Under the pieces are notes generated by a model. It was not told the origin of the DNA, did no database searches, and saw only the letters and a program-made list of their open reading frames with translations. DNA of 64,000 nucleotides from Scleroderma bovista (Eukaryota > Basidiomycota > Agaricomycetes > Boletales > Sclerodermataceae), in contig JAYMGJ010000163.1 of assembly GCA_037178675.1 (NCBI GenBank), positions 1 to 64,000 on the forward strand. Reading direction: 5' to 3'. The translations under genes were made by a program, and so were the position numbers. Positions within the stretch are counted from its first letter, which is position 1; each line of letters starts with the position of its first letter. Shown here piece after piece: positions 21,045 to 32,156 of the stretch.

Positions 21045-22427
21045 GTATATTCGAACTCGAGTCTTGTACGAGTTCACAATCATCTATGTCCAGGACAATC
21101 CAAACCCGCTCGCGCAAACAACCCAGAACCCTCAGCGTCCGACACTCGTCGGGCAGCTGCTTTGAGCGCCTTGACTAGCCTCAGGCGCTCACCCGACTCT
21201 GTCTCCCAGTTCCAAGGCTTCTCCGCTTGGAGAGCCTCCTCCCCCGCTCAGCGTCGCCCACCTGGGGCCTTCGTCGAAGACCTCGGCGATGACCTAGGTG
21301 ATGACCATCCCGATGACAATGGCCCCGGTGACGGTGGTCCCGGCGGTGATGGTCCCGACGACCCCGACGACCCAAACCCTGATGATGGCGGTGAAGACCC
21401 TATTGAGGGCATCCCCAACCAAGAAGAGGCCGGTCTAGTCATTTTCAATAACCTCTCCATCGCTATCGACAGACTCGCGCGATCTTCGCGCTCATCCGAG
21501 TCTTCGTCTTGCACCAAGGTGCACGAACCCGACACCTTCGACGGGACCGATCCAAAGAAGTTGCGCACATTCTTAGTCCAGTGCGAGCTCAACTTCCAGG
21601 ACCGACCAAAGGCATTTCGCACTGACCGAACCAAGGTCACATTCGCGCAATCCTATCTGAAAGGAATGGCTCTCGAATGGTTCGAGCCAGACCTACTCGG
21701 TGCAGGAGACCCCCACAACCGTCCGATCTGGATGACCGATTGGGAAGAGTTCGTCATTGAACTCCAAACCACCTTCGGTCCTCACGACCCTGTTGCCGAC
21801 GCCGAGCATCAGCTCGACCACCTCCGCATGAAGGAAAACCATCGTGCCAACAGATACGTGGTTGACTTCAACCGTATCGCGTCCCAGATTCGGGGCTACG
21901 GCGATGGCGCCTTGCGTCATCACTTCTACACAGGTCTCCCCGACCGAATCAAGGACGAGATCAGCCGTGTCGGTAAACCGCGCACTCTGAACGGTCTTCG
22001 CGTCCTCACCCAGGAGATCGACGCCCGATATTGGGAACGCAAGGAAGAGGTCGCTTGTCAGAACAAGACCTCTACCAACACTAGTACCAACACCCCCAAC
22101 ACCAAGTCGGGTAAAACCGATAAGGGTAAATCCTCGGGCAACGCTGCCCAGTCCTCTTCGTCGTCAACCCCGACTCAGAAAACTAACAAGTCGGGCAAGA
22201 CTACTGAGCTTTCGGACAAGCTCGGCAAGGACGGCAAGCTGACCTCAGAGGAACGCAAGCGCAGGTTCGACATGAATCTGTGCATGTTCTGTGGTGCAAC
22301 TGGCCACAAGGCCAAGGACTGCCCCAAGTCAGGCTCTCGAGCAGCCAAGGCTAGGGTGGCTACCACCACCACTACGAACACCACGTCGGAAGCCAAACCG
22401 ACGGCCTCCACCGAGGCAAAAAAATAG
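21039..22427 (+). CDS. gag: Gypsy B Gag, start region damaged
   Basis: The gag frame is open from an ATG at 21039 inside the LTR end to TAG at 22425-22427. The true start by comparison with copy D is the ATG at 21086-21088 ([10 protein letters not shown]), but an 11-bp deletion between two GCTCGCGCA repeats puts that ATG out of frame. The body is intact: capsid domain ([20 protein letters not shown]), Asp-rich disordered stretch, Ser/Thr linker, and CCHC knuckle [14 protein letters not shown]. Translation from 21039 would give an N-terminal extension, so function is doubtful. Confidence 0.8.
   Translation: MTVYSNSSLVRVHNHLCPGQSKPARANNPEPSASDTRRAAALSALTSLRRSPDSVSQFQGFSAWRASSPAQRRPPGAFVEDLGDDLGDDHPDDNGPGDGGPGGDGPDDPDDPNPDDGGEDPIEGIPNQEEAGLVIFNNLSIAIDRLARSSRSSESSSCTKVHEPDTFDGTDPKKLRTFLVQCELNFQDRPKAFRTDRTKVTFAQSYLKGMALEWFEPDLLGAGDPHNRPIWMTDWEEFVIELQTTFGPHDPVADAEHQLDHLRMKENHRANRYVVDFNRIASQIRGYGDGALRHHFYTGLPDRIKDEISRVGKPRTLNGLRVLTQEIDARYWERKEEVACQNKTSTNTSTNTPNTKSGKTDKGKSSGNAAQSSSSSTPTQKTNKSGKTTELSDKLGKDGKLTSEERKRRFDMNLCMFCGATGHKAKDCPKSGSRAAKARVATTTTTNTTSEAKPTASTEAKK
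21045..21057 (+). other. Gypsy B primer-binding site
   Basis: GTATATTCGAACT directly follows the LTR. Its last 11 bases pair perfectly with 20804-20814. No TGG start, so tRNA priming is unlikely. Confidence 0.65.
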
Positions 22428-22465
22428 ATAGCAACTCCCGAGACTCCGCACAGAGTGGGAGTTGC
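22418..22465 (+). promoter_or_regulatory. -1 ribosomal frameshift signal, gypsy B
   Basis: GCA AAA AAA TAG holds A-AAA-AAA at 22418-22424 right at the gag stop. GCAACTCCC (22431-22439) pairs perfectly with GGGAGTTGC (22457-22465), and ACTC/GAGT can extend the stem inside. Pol is open in the -1 frame across the site. Confidence 0.75.
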
Positions 22466-25400
22466 GTTGTTCCCGACTGTGCACCTATGGAGGCCCGACT
22501 CAACGCAGCCGCTCTTTCCGATCCAAATTCTCTCCGACCCTCTGTAACAATCGTTGACCATACTATGCCTTCCTTTCCTGCGTTAGTAGATTCGGGTTCT
22601 ACCCACTGTTTTGTAGATCCGTCATTTGCCAATATGAACACTCTTTCACATTACTCGGTATCCCCGATCGTTCTCCGTCTATTCGACGGTACCACCACCA
22701 CCATAATCACCGAAGCAACCGATCTACCTATCCGTTTTCCCTCTGGCGACGTCACCCCGATGACATTTTATGTCACCCCGTTGGACTCTGACTGTAAGAT
22801 CGTTCTCGGACACAACTGGCTCACCCGATACAATCCGTCGATTGACTGGGTACTGAGCAGTATCAAGTTCAGAACATCTACGCAGCAAGTGCCAACCCCG
22901 AGCTCACTCCCCGACCCTGTAGCGCCCTCACCGAGCGCGCTGAGACTCGACGCTACGTCAGTCTCGTCTCCTTCCCCGACCGACTCGCCTCAGGCTCCCG
23001 GTCTTCGGGCACCTCCTATCGCTCTCATCAACGCTGCAGCCTTTCTGAAGGCTTGTCAGCTAGATGGCTCTCAACAGTTCTCTATCCAGCTGAAGCCTGA
23101 CGGTAGCTTTCGTGCTGCGTCGGTCGACGCTACTCCCGACCTCTCCTCTGTCCCCGAGGCATACCACGACTTTGCCGACGTCTTTAGCAAGGCGAAAGCA
23201 TCGGTACTCGTGCCTCATCGGGAATATGACCTTAAGATAGAACTGGAAGAAGGAGCGCCATTACCGCCCGGAAGACTCTACTCTCTCTCCCCCTTCGAAC
23301 TTGAAACCCTTCGGGGATTCATCGACGAAAACCTACGCTTTGGTTTCATCCGTCCGACCTCATCCTCCCATGCAGCCCCTGTCCTCTTCGTCAAGAAGAA
23401 GGATGGCTCTCTCCGACTCTGCGTCGACTACCGAGGACTCAACAAAATATCAAAGAAGGATCGGTACCCTCTACCTCTCATCTCCGACCTACTCGACTCT
23501 CCGAGTCGGGCAAAGGTCTATACTAAAATCGACCTGAGACATGCTTACCACCTGGTTCGCATTGCCGAAGGTGATGAGTGGAAAACCGCCTTCAGGACTC
23601 GCTACGGCTCGTACGAGTGGCAGGTGATGCCCTTCGGTCTCACCAATGCCCCTGCAGCCTTTCAGTGATTTGTCAACTCAGTCTTCGCAGACATGCTCGA
23701 TGTCTGCGTCGTAGTCTACCTCGACGACATCTTAGTCTACTCGGACAACATGGAGGACCATACTGAACACGTTTGGGAAGTGCTTCGGCGACTTCGCCAG
23801 CACAAGCTATACGCCAAACCCGAAAAGTGTGAGTTCCATTTGGACTCGGTGGAGTACCTCGGGTACTTCCTTTCCCCCGACGGTTTGACGATGTCGCAAG
23901 ACAAAGTCAAGACAATCTGCGATTGGCCCGAACCTCGCAAGGTGAAGGACATTCAGTCCTTCCTGGGCTTCGCGAACTTTTACCATCGATTTATATTCAA
24001 TTACTCCGATATAGTGGTTCCCTTAACTCGGTTGACACGGAAAGATGCCCCCTGGGATTTCTCCAACATCTGCCGACAGTCATTCAACCAACTCAAGAAG
24101 GCCTTCACCACAGCTCCCATCCTCACCCATTTCCAGCCAGGCGCCCAACTAACAGTTGAGACCGACGCTTCGGACTATGCGATCGCCGGTATCCTATCCA
24201 TCACAGGTTCGGATGGCGAGATACGACCGGTTGCATTTTACTCTCGCACTCTGACCGCGCCCGAGCTGAATTATGATACTCATGACAAGGAGCTCCTCGC
24301 TATTTTCGAGGCCTTCAAGACCTGGCGTCATTACCTAGAGGGCCCTGCCTTCCCGATTGACGTTGTGACCGACCATAAAAATTTGGAGTACTTCTCTACC
24401 TCTAAGGTTCTCACCCGTCGGCAAGCCCGATGGTCAGAATATCTTTCTTCTTTTAACCTGATCATTCGTTTCCGACCTGGTAAACTTGGTGCAAAGCCCG
24501 ACGCCTTGACTAGACGCTGGGATGTCTACCCCAAAGAGGGGGATAGGGGCTTCGCCCGAGTCAACCCACAGAACCTCCGACCGGTGTTCACGGCTGAACA
24601 GCTCACCAACTCCCTTCGCGCGACATGCCTACACGCCCCAGTACTCAGAGCTAGTGCACTCATGGACGTCGAGCGTCTCCACGCCGATATCCTAGCCAAC
24701 CTCCCGACCGATCCCATCGCTAAAGCCCACCTCTCGGACACCTCGAATCCCCGATGGTCGACCGATGAGACTGGTTACCTACATCTCGATGGCCGCATGT
24801 ACGTCCCCGAGGCCGATGACCTACGTCTTCGTGTTCTCAGATACAAGCATGACCATCCCCTATCGGGAAACTTCGGTCAGAACCGCACCCTAGAGCTCAT
24901 TCGTCGCGAATACACATGGCCAGGCATTCGTACCTACGTAAAGGACTACGTTAAGTCCTGCACGGCCTGCGCCCGAGCTAAGACGCCACGTCACCGACCC
25001 TATGGGATGCTCAAGCAATTACCGGTCCCCGACCGACCATGGAACTCCATCTCGATGGATTTCATCGAGCAACTCCCATCCTCATCCGGCTTCACAGCCA
25101 TTCTGGTAGTCATTGACCGACTATCAAAGCAAGCCATATTCATCCCGACTCACGATGCAATAACCTCCCCCGAGCTCGCACAGCTCTTCTTACTCCACGT
25201 CTTCGCTAAGCACGGCGTTCCCGCGCATGTAACGTCTGACCGAGGCTCAGAGTTCGTCTCGCATTTCTTCCGATCACTCGGTAAGGCCCTAGATATGAAA
25301 TTACATTTCACTTCGGGCTATCACCCAGAAGGTGACGGACAGACCGAGCGAGCTAACCAAACACTCGAGCAATACCTCAGGATGTACTGCAACTACCAGC

Positions 25401-26143
25401 AGGACAATTGGTCGGATCTCTTACCTCTCGCCGAGTTCGCCTACAACAATGCCCCTAGCGCTATGACTGGTGTATCACCGTTCTTCGCGAACAAAGGATA
25501 CCACCCGAACCTCGCTGTGCATCCCGAGCGCGACCTCTCGTCGGCTCAGGCAAGGGAATACGCAGTTGACTTAGAATCACTGCATGAGTACCTACGTGAA
25601 GAGACGGCTGCTGCCCAGAAAAGGTACCAAGGCCCTGCTGACGCCAGAAGATCACCCGCACCCGATTTCAAAGTCGGTGATCAAGTATTCGTCAAAGCCA
25701 AGTACTTTAGGTCTACCCGACCGTCAAAGAAACTCTCCGAGAAGAATCTTGGCCCCTATCCAATCATTGCCCAAGTCGGCACTTTATCATTCACAATCTG
25801 TCTCCCCGACTCTATGCGTACTGTCCATCCCGTCTTCCACGTCTCACAGCTCGAACCAGCGACACCGAATACAATACCGAATCGGTCACAACCTCCACCA
25901 TCTCCCATCGAAGTCGACGGCGAACCCGAGTTCGAGATCACCGAGATCCTCAACTCAAAGTTCGACCGACGTCGACGCCAATGCCCACTCCTTTACCTAG
26001 TTAGATGGGCTGGTTACGAAGGTACCGACGAAGAAACATCTTGGTTGATCGGGACCGAGCTAGGACACGCATCAGAACTCGTGGCCGACTATCACAAAGC
26101 CTACCCGACTAAGCCAGGCCCCTTAGAAAGCCTCTCACACTAA
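22418..26143 (+). pseudogene. pol: Gypsy B Pol with a single nonsense codon
   Basis: Polyprotein of about 1240 codons. Counting from the first in-frame ATG (22487): protease DSG at residues 35-37, RT from about residue 285 with YLDDILVYS at 411-419, RNase H ([15 protein letters not shown]), integrase HHCC region, DDE residues in SMDFI, TSDRGSEF and GQTERANQ, and a C-terminal chromodomain (LLYLVRWAGYEGTDEETSW) that would guide insertion to marked chromatin. One TGA at 23666-23668 stands where copy D has CGG (Arg, AAFQ-R-F). The second zinc-binding His of integrase is Asn (SGNFGQ; copies A and D have GHFG). Confidence 0.93.
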
Positions 26144-26231
26144 GTCTTTCGGATCACTGAACAAAGTCTATTGATAGTATACAAAAACAAAGAAAAAAGA
26201 AAAAAGAAAACTAAATACAAATACGGTCCGA

Positions 26232-27308
26232 CTACTCGGACTCGCCCTCTCCGTCTTCGTCTCCCGACTCTTCGCCTTCCCCGTCTGTCACGTCCGACTC
26301 CTCCTGCTCTTCGCTCCCCTCGGGCATCGCCTTGCCCTTGCCTTTTGGATCCCTCGCATCTGCGACCCTCTTCGTCTCCCAGGCTACCCCTTCTACCTTT
26401 CGACCGAGCTTGACCAGTTCCCTGGTGTTGCAGTCGATCGCCGCCACAATTTCCCGGAGTCGGCGGTCTAGGACCAGCGCGACTGGGTCTGGCCGATTCG
26501 ATGGCCCTGCCACCGAGAAGCTTCCCATCGCCGCCTCGATCTCCTCCGTACTCGCGGCGTTCGCGACCGTCTTCCTCGTCCTCTTCCTCTTTTCACCTCC
26601 CCTCGGCGACGTGTTCACCTCCGCCGTCTTCTCGCTCTGCTTCCTTTTCTCTCCACTCGCCGACCGCTCCATCGCCGACGTCGAAACTTCGAAGGTGCAC
26701 TTGACCTTCGACCGTTGACACCGACCGCACGTCAGTGTACGCGCTCCGTCGGCCAGCTCGCACCCACCGCTGTCGCCACTCCGCCAGCATCGGTCACATG
26801 GGGGCCTGAACCCCATGATGCCCGTGTTGGAACGGGCAGTGACCTGTCGCGGCTAACCAAGTAATAAGTCAGCGAAATCAAATTAAAATGATCGGCCACG
26901 TACCTTGGCCTTGGGCCCTAGCCCCAACCGTGCCCTCATCGCCTCGCCAGCCGCTAGCAACTCGGCCTTCTCCCTCACCCTCACCTCTGCTTCGGCCTTG
27001 CGCCTCGCCTCGAAGTCGGCTCGCGCCTTTTCCTCGGCGATCTTCTTCGCCTGCTCCTCGGCCTTCCGTTTCTCTTCGGCAACTCTCTTCGCCTCCTCCT
27101 CAGCCTTCTTCTTCGCAGCCTCCTCTGCCAATCTCCTCGCCTCCTGTTCGGCCGCCTGCTTCATCAATCGCTCCCGACGTCTTCGCGATTGCTCGTCGAA
27201 CTTGGTGATTTGCACCTGTATCGAGTCGGTCGGTTTCCCTTCCAACTCGGGCAAGGCGGCACGCGTCCAGTCGACGTTGTTGCCATTGTTGTTGTTGCCA
27301 GAAGACAT
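26232..27308 (-). CDS. Antisense accessory gene of gypsy B, two exons
   Basis: Exon 1 (26904-27308) starts MSSGNNNNGNNVDWTRA and becomes a long coiled coil of Lys/Glu/Ala/Arg heptads (EEAAKKKAEEEAKRVAEEKR). A 51-nt intron (26853-26903, GTACGT..GCTGACTTATTACTTGGTTAG) joins in phase 0 to exon 2 (26232-26852), which reads PRQVTARSNTGIMGFRPPC and continues with a cluster C-x2-C-x8-C-x10-C-x2-C-x6-C (CDRC..CGRCQRSKVKC), a basic TSPRGGEKRKR segment, a predicted helix and an acidic tail. The product is about 341 residues. Spacing resembles fungal Zn2Cys6 clusters, suggesting nuclear DNA or RNA binding (inference). It is uninterrupted here. Its role in the element is unknown. Confidence 0.75.
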
Positions 27309-27368
27309 GATTAAGGTGAAGTGTTATGGAAAAGAAAATTTGTTGGGTTACCGTCACCGAAGGCCAGT

Positions 27369-27376
27369 CTTAAATA
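27369..27376 (-). promoter_or_regulatory. TATA box of the gypsy B antisense gene
   Basis: TATTTAAG on the minus strand, about 61 nt upstream of the ATG at 27308, the same distance as in copy D. Confidence 0.5.
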
Positions 27377-27458
27377 TGCCCTAACTGATTTTCAAACCCA
27401 GACAATGGTCACGCACATTCGGTGTGGAATACGCATTGCAGCCTCGTGGGCTCGGCCC

Positions 27459-27472
27459 TAAGAGGGGGATAC
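27459..27472 (+). other. Gypsy B polypurine tract
   Basis: AAGAGGGGGATAC immediately precedes the 3' LTR. Confidence 0.7.
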
Positions 27473-28096
27473 TGTCACGACCGTGACATCCGATCACCCT
27501 GTACCCTATTGTCTGATCGCGTCCACGCGTTCGCCGTCCGTCTATTGTATGTACTCCCTTTTCTGTTTCTTTCTATCTGTCCTGTGTCGCCACCGATCGG
27601 TGAGCGCGTTGTCCGTTCTGTCTCTCTGTACTATTACCTAATATGTTTCCTTTCTCGTTTCCGGTTACTATACGTTCCCGTCCCGTTGCATTACTAACAC
27701 AATGTCTATCGGTAAACCGGTTATCGCACTTACCATACTTACTCAGCGCGCAGCGTGACTGCGCTCGTCATTCATCGGTAATCCCGACTTCCCGTACATC
27801 GCCTCATCCGTTCCACTCAGTATAAATACCTAGATACTCGGTCTGTTGTAGTTTCAGTTCGAATATCGAATAAGATACTTCTCATCTGTTCTCCCTTCGC
27901 ACTCTCCGTCTCTGTCTCGTGCAAGCACTCGGTCGTAGACCGTTTACCCTCGGACTCTCCGTCAGACCCTTGGTCAGCCTTCCTATTACTCGGGAAGCGC
28001 GACTACGCTACGTAGCATCTCGGTCTTACCGCTAGACCAACCCCTGACCCCCTGACCCCTCGTAGAGATCAGATCAGTGAAGAACCGGTCTTGACA
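27473..28096 (+). repeat. Gypsy B 3' LTR
   Basis: 624 bp ending TTGACA; followed directly by an LTR-C fragment rather than by the sequence expected from the left flank. Confidence 0.95.
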
Positions 28097-28149
28097 CAGG
28101 CGGGCCATGGTTAGACCAGAGTTGCGACTGGAAAAGTATGGATATGACA
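28097..28149 (-). repeat. LTR-C 5'-end fragment
   Basis: The reverse complement reads TGTCATATCCATACTTTTCC and continues through GCAACTCTGGTCTAACC, matching the first 53 bp of the LTR-C solo copy at 45338. It lies between gypsy B and the hAT gene. Confidence 0.8.
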
Positions 28150-31100
28150 GAGAGCAAGACACCTTCATCGATTCTGTCTGCCTCATCATTCACAATAGCA
28201 ATCATGATGTCATCCACAGCTTGTGCTGCCTCAGATCTCGTTAAATTTGCATCAACAACTTTGGCGAGTCGATCTTCTCCTTTAATGTCTTGTTGCATCT
28301 GCTTCTCCGATGTGATCCAGCCCTGCGTGAAGTCCAGCCTCTCCTTTTTAAGGAAGAACTTTGTCATCTGCAAGGCCTCCATTAGAATCGGGCTGATTCA
28401 ATTGCAGCGTTTTGTCATTGTTTCAGCGCTGGAGGAGAACACCCGTTCACATGGAACCAAAGATGCTTGAATAGGTAGATAGTCCATAGCAATTTGGAAT
28501 AGTGTTGGGAAGGTGGAGTGGGACACCTAGCAGGTGTACCATGTAAACTGTAAGCTATGGAAATGAAGGAGCTATTACTTACCTGCCAGAATGCTAGTGG
28601 ATCAGTGCCCACAGCAACTTCATTTGCAAGATATGTGCTCAACTCTTGCTCAACAGTCTGTATGCCGCTTACCCATTGCGGGAGGTTCATAGTCGGGAGG
28701 TTCAAGTGTGCTGTGAGTAAACGGGATCGAGCGACGCCTTGTTGAGGGGGTGGGGGGGTATCAGTTGTGTCGGGGATCTGTTTCTTATAAATCTCCATCT
28801 GTACAGAATCAGCACATGGAGCACGGGCTGTCACTCTGAACAACAAACCATTTCCATGACCATCTGGTGTGCTGAAACCTTCTCTGTGTTGCTCCAGTGA
28901 TGCATTATCCACGTAAGGCAGATACTTGGGTTTACAACTACAGATGTCAAAAATGAACTATAACTCAGTTAAATTAGATTGACTTACACATAGCTATGAT
29001 GTAGGCACGTGTTTTTTCCATGCACTTGTAGTACTTCCTTGCACATTCGAGGCCAGCGCCAATATAGGGAGCACACTGTGGAAGCTGCTCACCCAACACC
29101 TCCCATTGAACAATGAACATTTCAAACGTGGGAACTACACTTCCGAGTAGTGGAGTACACTCGCCGGACATAGTTTGCTGTGCACAATGAGGAACCTGAG
29201 ACAGAATCAGTGCTGAGAAGTCCTCCAGGACAAGGGAAATTTACCTCGAGGACCATCTCCAAGTCCTCCAATATGGTCCAATCCGCTTCGGACAACTTCC
29301 ACAATGCAATATCTTGGTGTCCCGGCAGCACGAAGAACCACCTGATGACCTGTCGGAAAATGAAATTGATACATGGACTATTGTCACAACGCACTTGACA
29401 GTACAACCGCAGCCGCTTCACCATAAAATACCTTGAGTCCCAGCGGGTTTTGACTTCACAGAGGAGCTCAAGTACGGGCAATTCTATTACATTCTGTTCT
29501 TCATCCCTCCAGTATTCCCTGCTGTTGCTGTCCAATAAGATTGCCTTGAAGCTTTCATGACGCAAACTTGATGAGCACACAATGTGCACCACGTCGCAAG
29601 CACGTGCAGTGGGATCTTTTCTGAGTGCTTGGATATATGCGTGCTTATTGGTATTGCTGTCGAGGAATTTGAACAATGATTCAGGGACCTGGGTAAAATC
29701 AGCAGAAGTGAAATTGTCTGTTGCATGCCTGGAACAAATGTTGAGGACATGTGGTAAGCACATGATATGTGAATCTTGTGGATCAAAGTCAATACCACGC
29801 TCTTGGAGCAGGCGCAACAGCTTGGACATGGCTGTGTTGTTGTTGGCAGCGTTATTGAGTGTAAAATGACCAATCTAAGCATAGTAGTGTAGTTTAAAGG
29901 ACTGCAACCGATGATCAGTGCTTACCTTGTCTGTGATCCTGGCACGATCAAGAAGATTGAAGAGGGCTGTGGTGATATTGACACCGGTGTGGCTTCCAGG
30001 AAGGTGATGGAAGGCGATAAGGGCAGCCTTGAGTTTCAAAGCAGAAGAACTTTGGCCCTTGGTGATCCAATGAACCGTACATGCCAAGAACAGTTGCATG
30101 TTGAGGTCTGACCAGATGTCAGCGGTGACCGAAATTTGGCCCATGGAATTCTGTGAATTAATGAGTTGCCATCCAATATGTTAAGTAGGAGTGGGTCACT
30201 GCTAAGTCCTCTTTGAAAGCTTTAAAATAGTCCTTCCAGGTCTCGATAATCAGCTCACAAAGCTTTGTTTGACAAGGAATATCCATATCACGGAGGTCTT
30301 CACGAAGAAGACAGAGAAGTTGGCAGAATTCAGGACATTCTACAACATTGACAGACTATTAAAGGAATCTATGAGACAACACCATATGATTCAAGAAGTA
30401 CATACCTGGTCATCAGCAGTGATGAACTTGACCAAGAATCGGTGAAATGCTGCAGTTGAAAATGGTGGGAGCTCGTTGTCCTGAGGCTCTCCACCTGGCT
30501 GCAAACTCTCTTGAGTATTGCTGGGAGGTCGGGGTGGGGGAGGCAAATTATTGATTGTGACACCTGGGAGTTTCAGTGCTTCAAGTAATGTTGATAGATC
30601 GTAGCCTAGACTCAATGCGACCTTGACCTTGATGAGGTATACCGTCCACTTCTCCATCTGTGCTAATGCTAGGTACTCAATAAGGTGGTGGCATTCAATA
30701 TGACCGTGAAGCGAAGAGGTAGATGTTGTGGGTTGCTAACTGATTGTTCTGTCTGAGGGGAAGTTAATTGGATCAAGTTGTTTTTCTTCCCTGCAATGAT
30801 TGCCTATCAGGTTGATAAATAAGCATGTAGTCAAAACACTAACCTGAAAATTCAACAGAAGGCACCTTCAGAGTTCCTCTCGAAGAATTGGTTTGCATCC
30901 CATGCAGCATTGCTTCCCTTACCGGTTGAATCTAATGGATCAATGGAATTTACCGTATCCATGGGGCTTGGTAGTGTTTGTCCTCATGGTGCACGTGCCT
31001 GAGGAATTGGTTGTTCAGCACCCTCTTCAGTCTCGTCATCTTCATCTTCATCTACCTCGGAATGGTCATCAATGTCAAAGAATTCAGTATCTTGTCCTGA

Positions 31101-31300
31101 ATCCACAGGCTGGCAACAGTGCATTTGCCTCACGCGGGTTTAGGTGCCACAGCAGGGGGGACGGGAAGGTAATTGGGTTCACAAACAGGAGTGGAGGCTT
31201 CACGATAGCGTTGTGGTGGATGACAAATACAGGTACGAGGCTCAGATGGTCCATCACGAGCTTCTGCTCCGCATTGACGAGGAGCAGGCATCACAGGCAA
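28150..31300 (-). pseudogene. hAT transposase, multi-exon, decayed
   Basis: Minus-strand exons in order: an acidic N-terminus (DSGQDTEFFDIDDHSEVDED, about 31000-31100); 30408-30657 (DLSTLLEALKLPGV); about 30180-30360; 29940-30144 (MGQISVTADIWSDLNMQLFL, the catalytic core start); 29270-29870 (SHIMCLPHVLNICSRH, TRWDSRYFMVKRL); 28990-29205 (CARKYYKCMEKTRAY); 28582-28912; and 28160-28526 with the hAT dimerisation block ASLVPCERVFSSSAE. Introns have GT..AG ends, e.g. GTAAATTTCC..TCTCAG near 29200-29245. TGA at 28398-28400 (KRCN-stop-ISPIL) and one near 30984 (ARAP-stop-GQ) are CGA-type decays. The C-terminus is cut by the LTR-C piece. No BED finger or TIRs were found. Confidence 0.78.
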
Positions 31301-32156
31301 TACTGTAGGAAATCAGCACCCAGAAGTATGTTCTTTTATAAGTACTTAGATTGTCATAAGGCGTCCAAGTCATTGGAGTTCTGCATTGCAATATGTCATG
31401 CGTGATGGTACAATATCAAATATAGCAAATGGATCAATGAAATAGTGACAAGGGTGGAGAAAATAGTACTCACCAGTCACCCACAGCTGCCAGCCCATTG
31501 CCCTGATCAGATTTCACCACTACCCGAAGAAACTCCGTCACCCTCAGCGGGGTGATTACAATTCGCCCTACTAGGTATGCTCTAGTTTTGTTAGTAACCA
31601 CCCTGTTCCATGCCAAACGGTTGAACTTCCACAATGCATTGCTCACCTCAATGCCCGAGCTACATGGTTAATTGATTGATCAGGAATAAAGTGAAACTGT
31701 CAAGCTGAGTAACTGGATTCAACGAGAAAACAAGTACTAACAACAGAGATTGACCAGATAGAAGCCTGAGGCCTGGGCTTCCAATAGTGATAGGAAGCTG
31801 CTGATTTGGAAGTTGGAAGCTGGCCAGACAGCATGAGGTCATAGGTCGATTGGCGAGATTCAAGTGTGGGCCCGTGGGGAGACTTGATTGTGAGATTGGA
31901 CGAAGTACATTCAAACTTCAGTAGTACTTACAAATTACAATATTCTGATGCTCTTGGTGAGGTAGACAGACAAGTTTGTGACATCCCCAGTACATTGTGC
32001 AGGTAGTACTATGCAGACTACCCTGTTGTTGCATACGGTAACTACCATCCGTGGGTGTTGGCATCAGTACTAGTTTAGTATTTGATGTGTGAATATAGAA
32101 GTTCAACACCCTTCCTATTTGTACTACTACCCTGTATCTATCCCACTGACCTTCAT
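31301..32156. other. Unassigned stretch
   Basis: Probably includes the 5' flank of the hAT element. Several short TCACC/GGTGA words occur at 31470-31560. No frame with recognisable content was found. Confidence 0.35.

Larger units (their letters stand above)
20421..28096 (+). mobile_element. Ty3/gypsy chromovirus B, full length
   Basis: 7676 bp with two 624-bp LTRs (TGTCACGACC..TTGACA). Same plan as gypsy A and same subfamily as gypsy D. The flanking 5-mers GCGAT (20416-20420) and CAGGC (28097-28101) do not match, so this unit probably arose by recombination between copies. It is the least decayed gypsy copy: one nonsense codon in pol, a small deletion at the gag start and an integrase His-to-Asn change. 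Confidence 0.95.
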
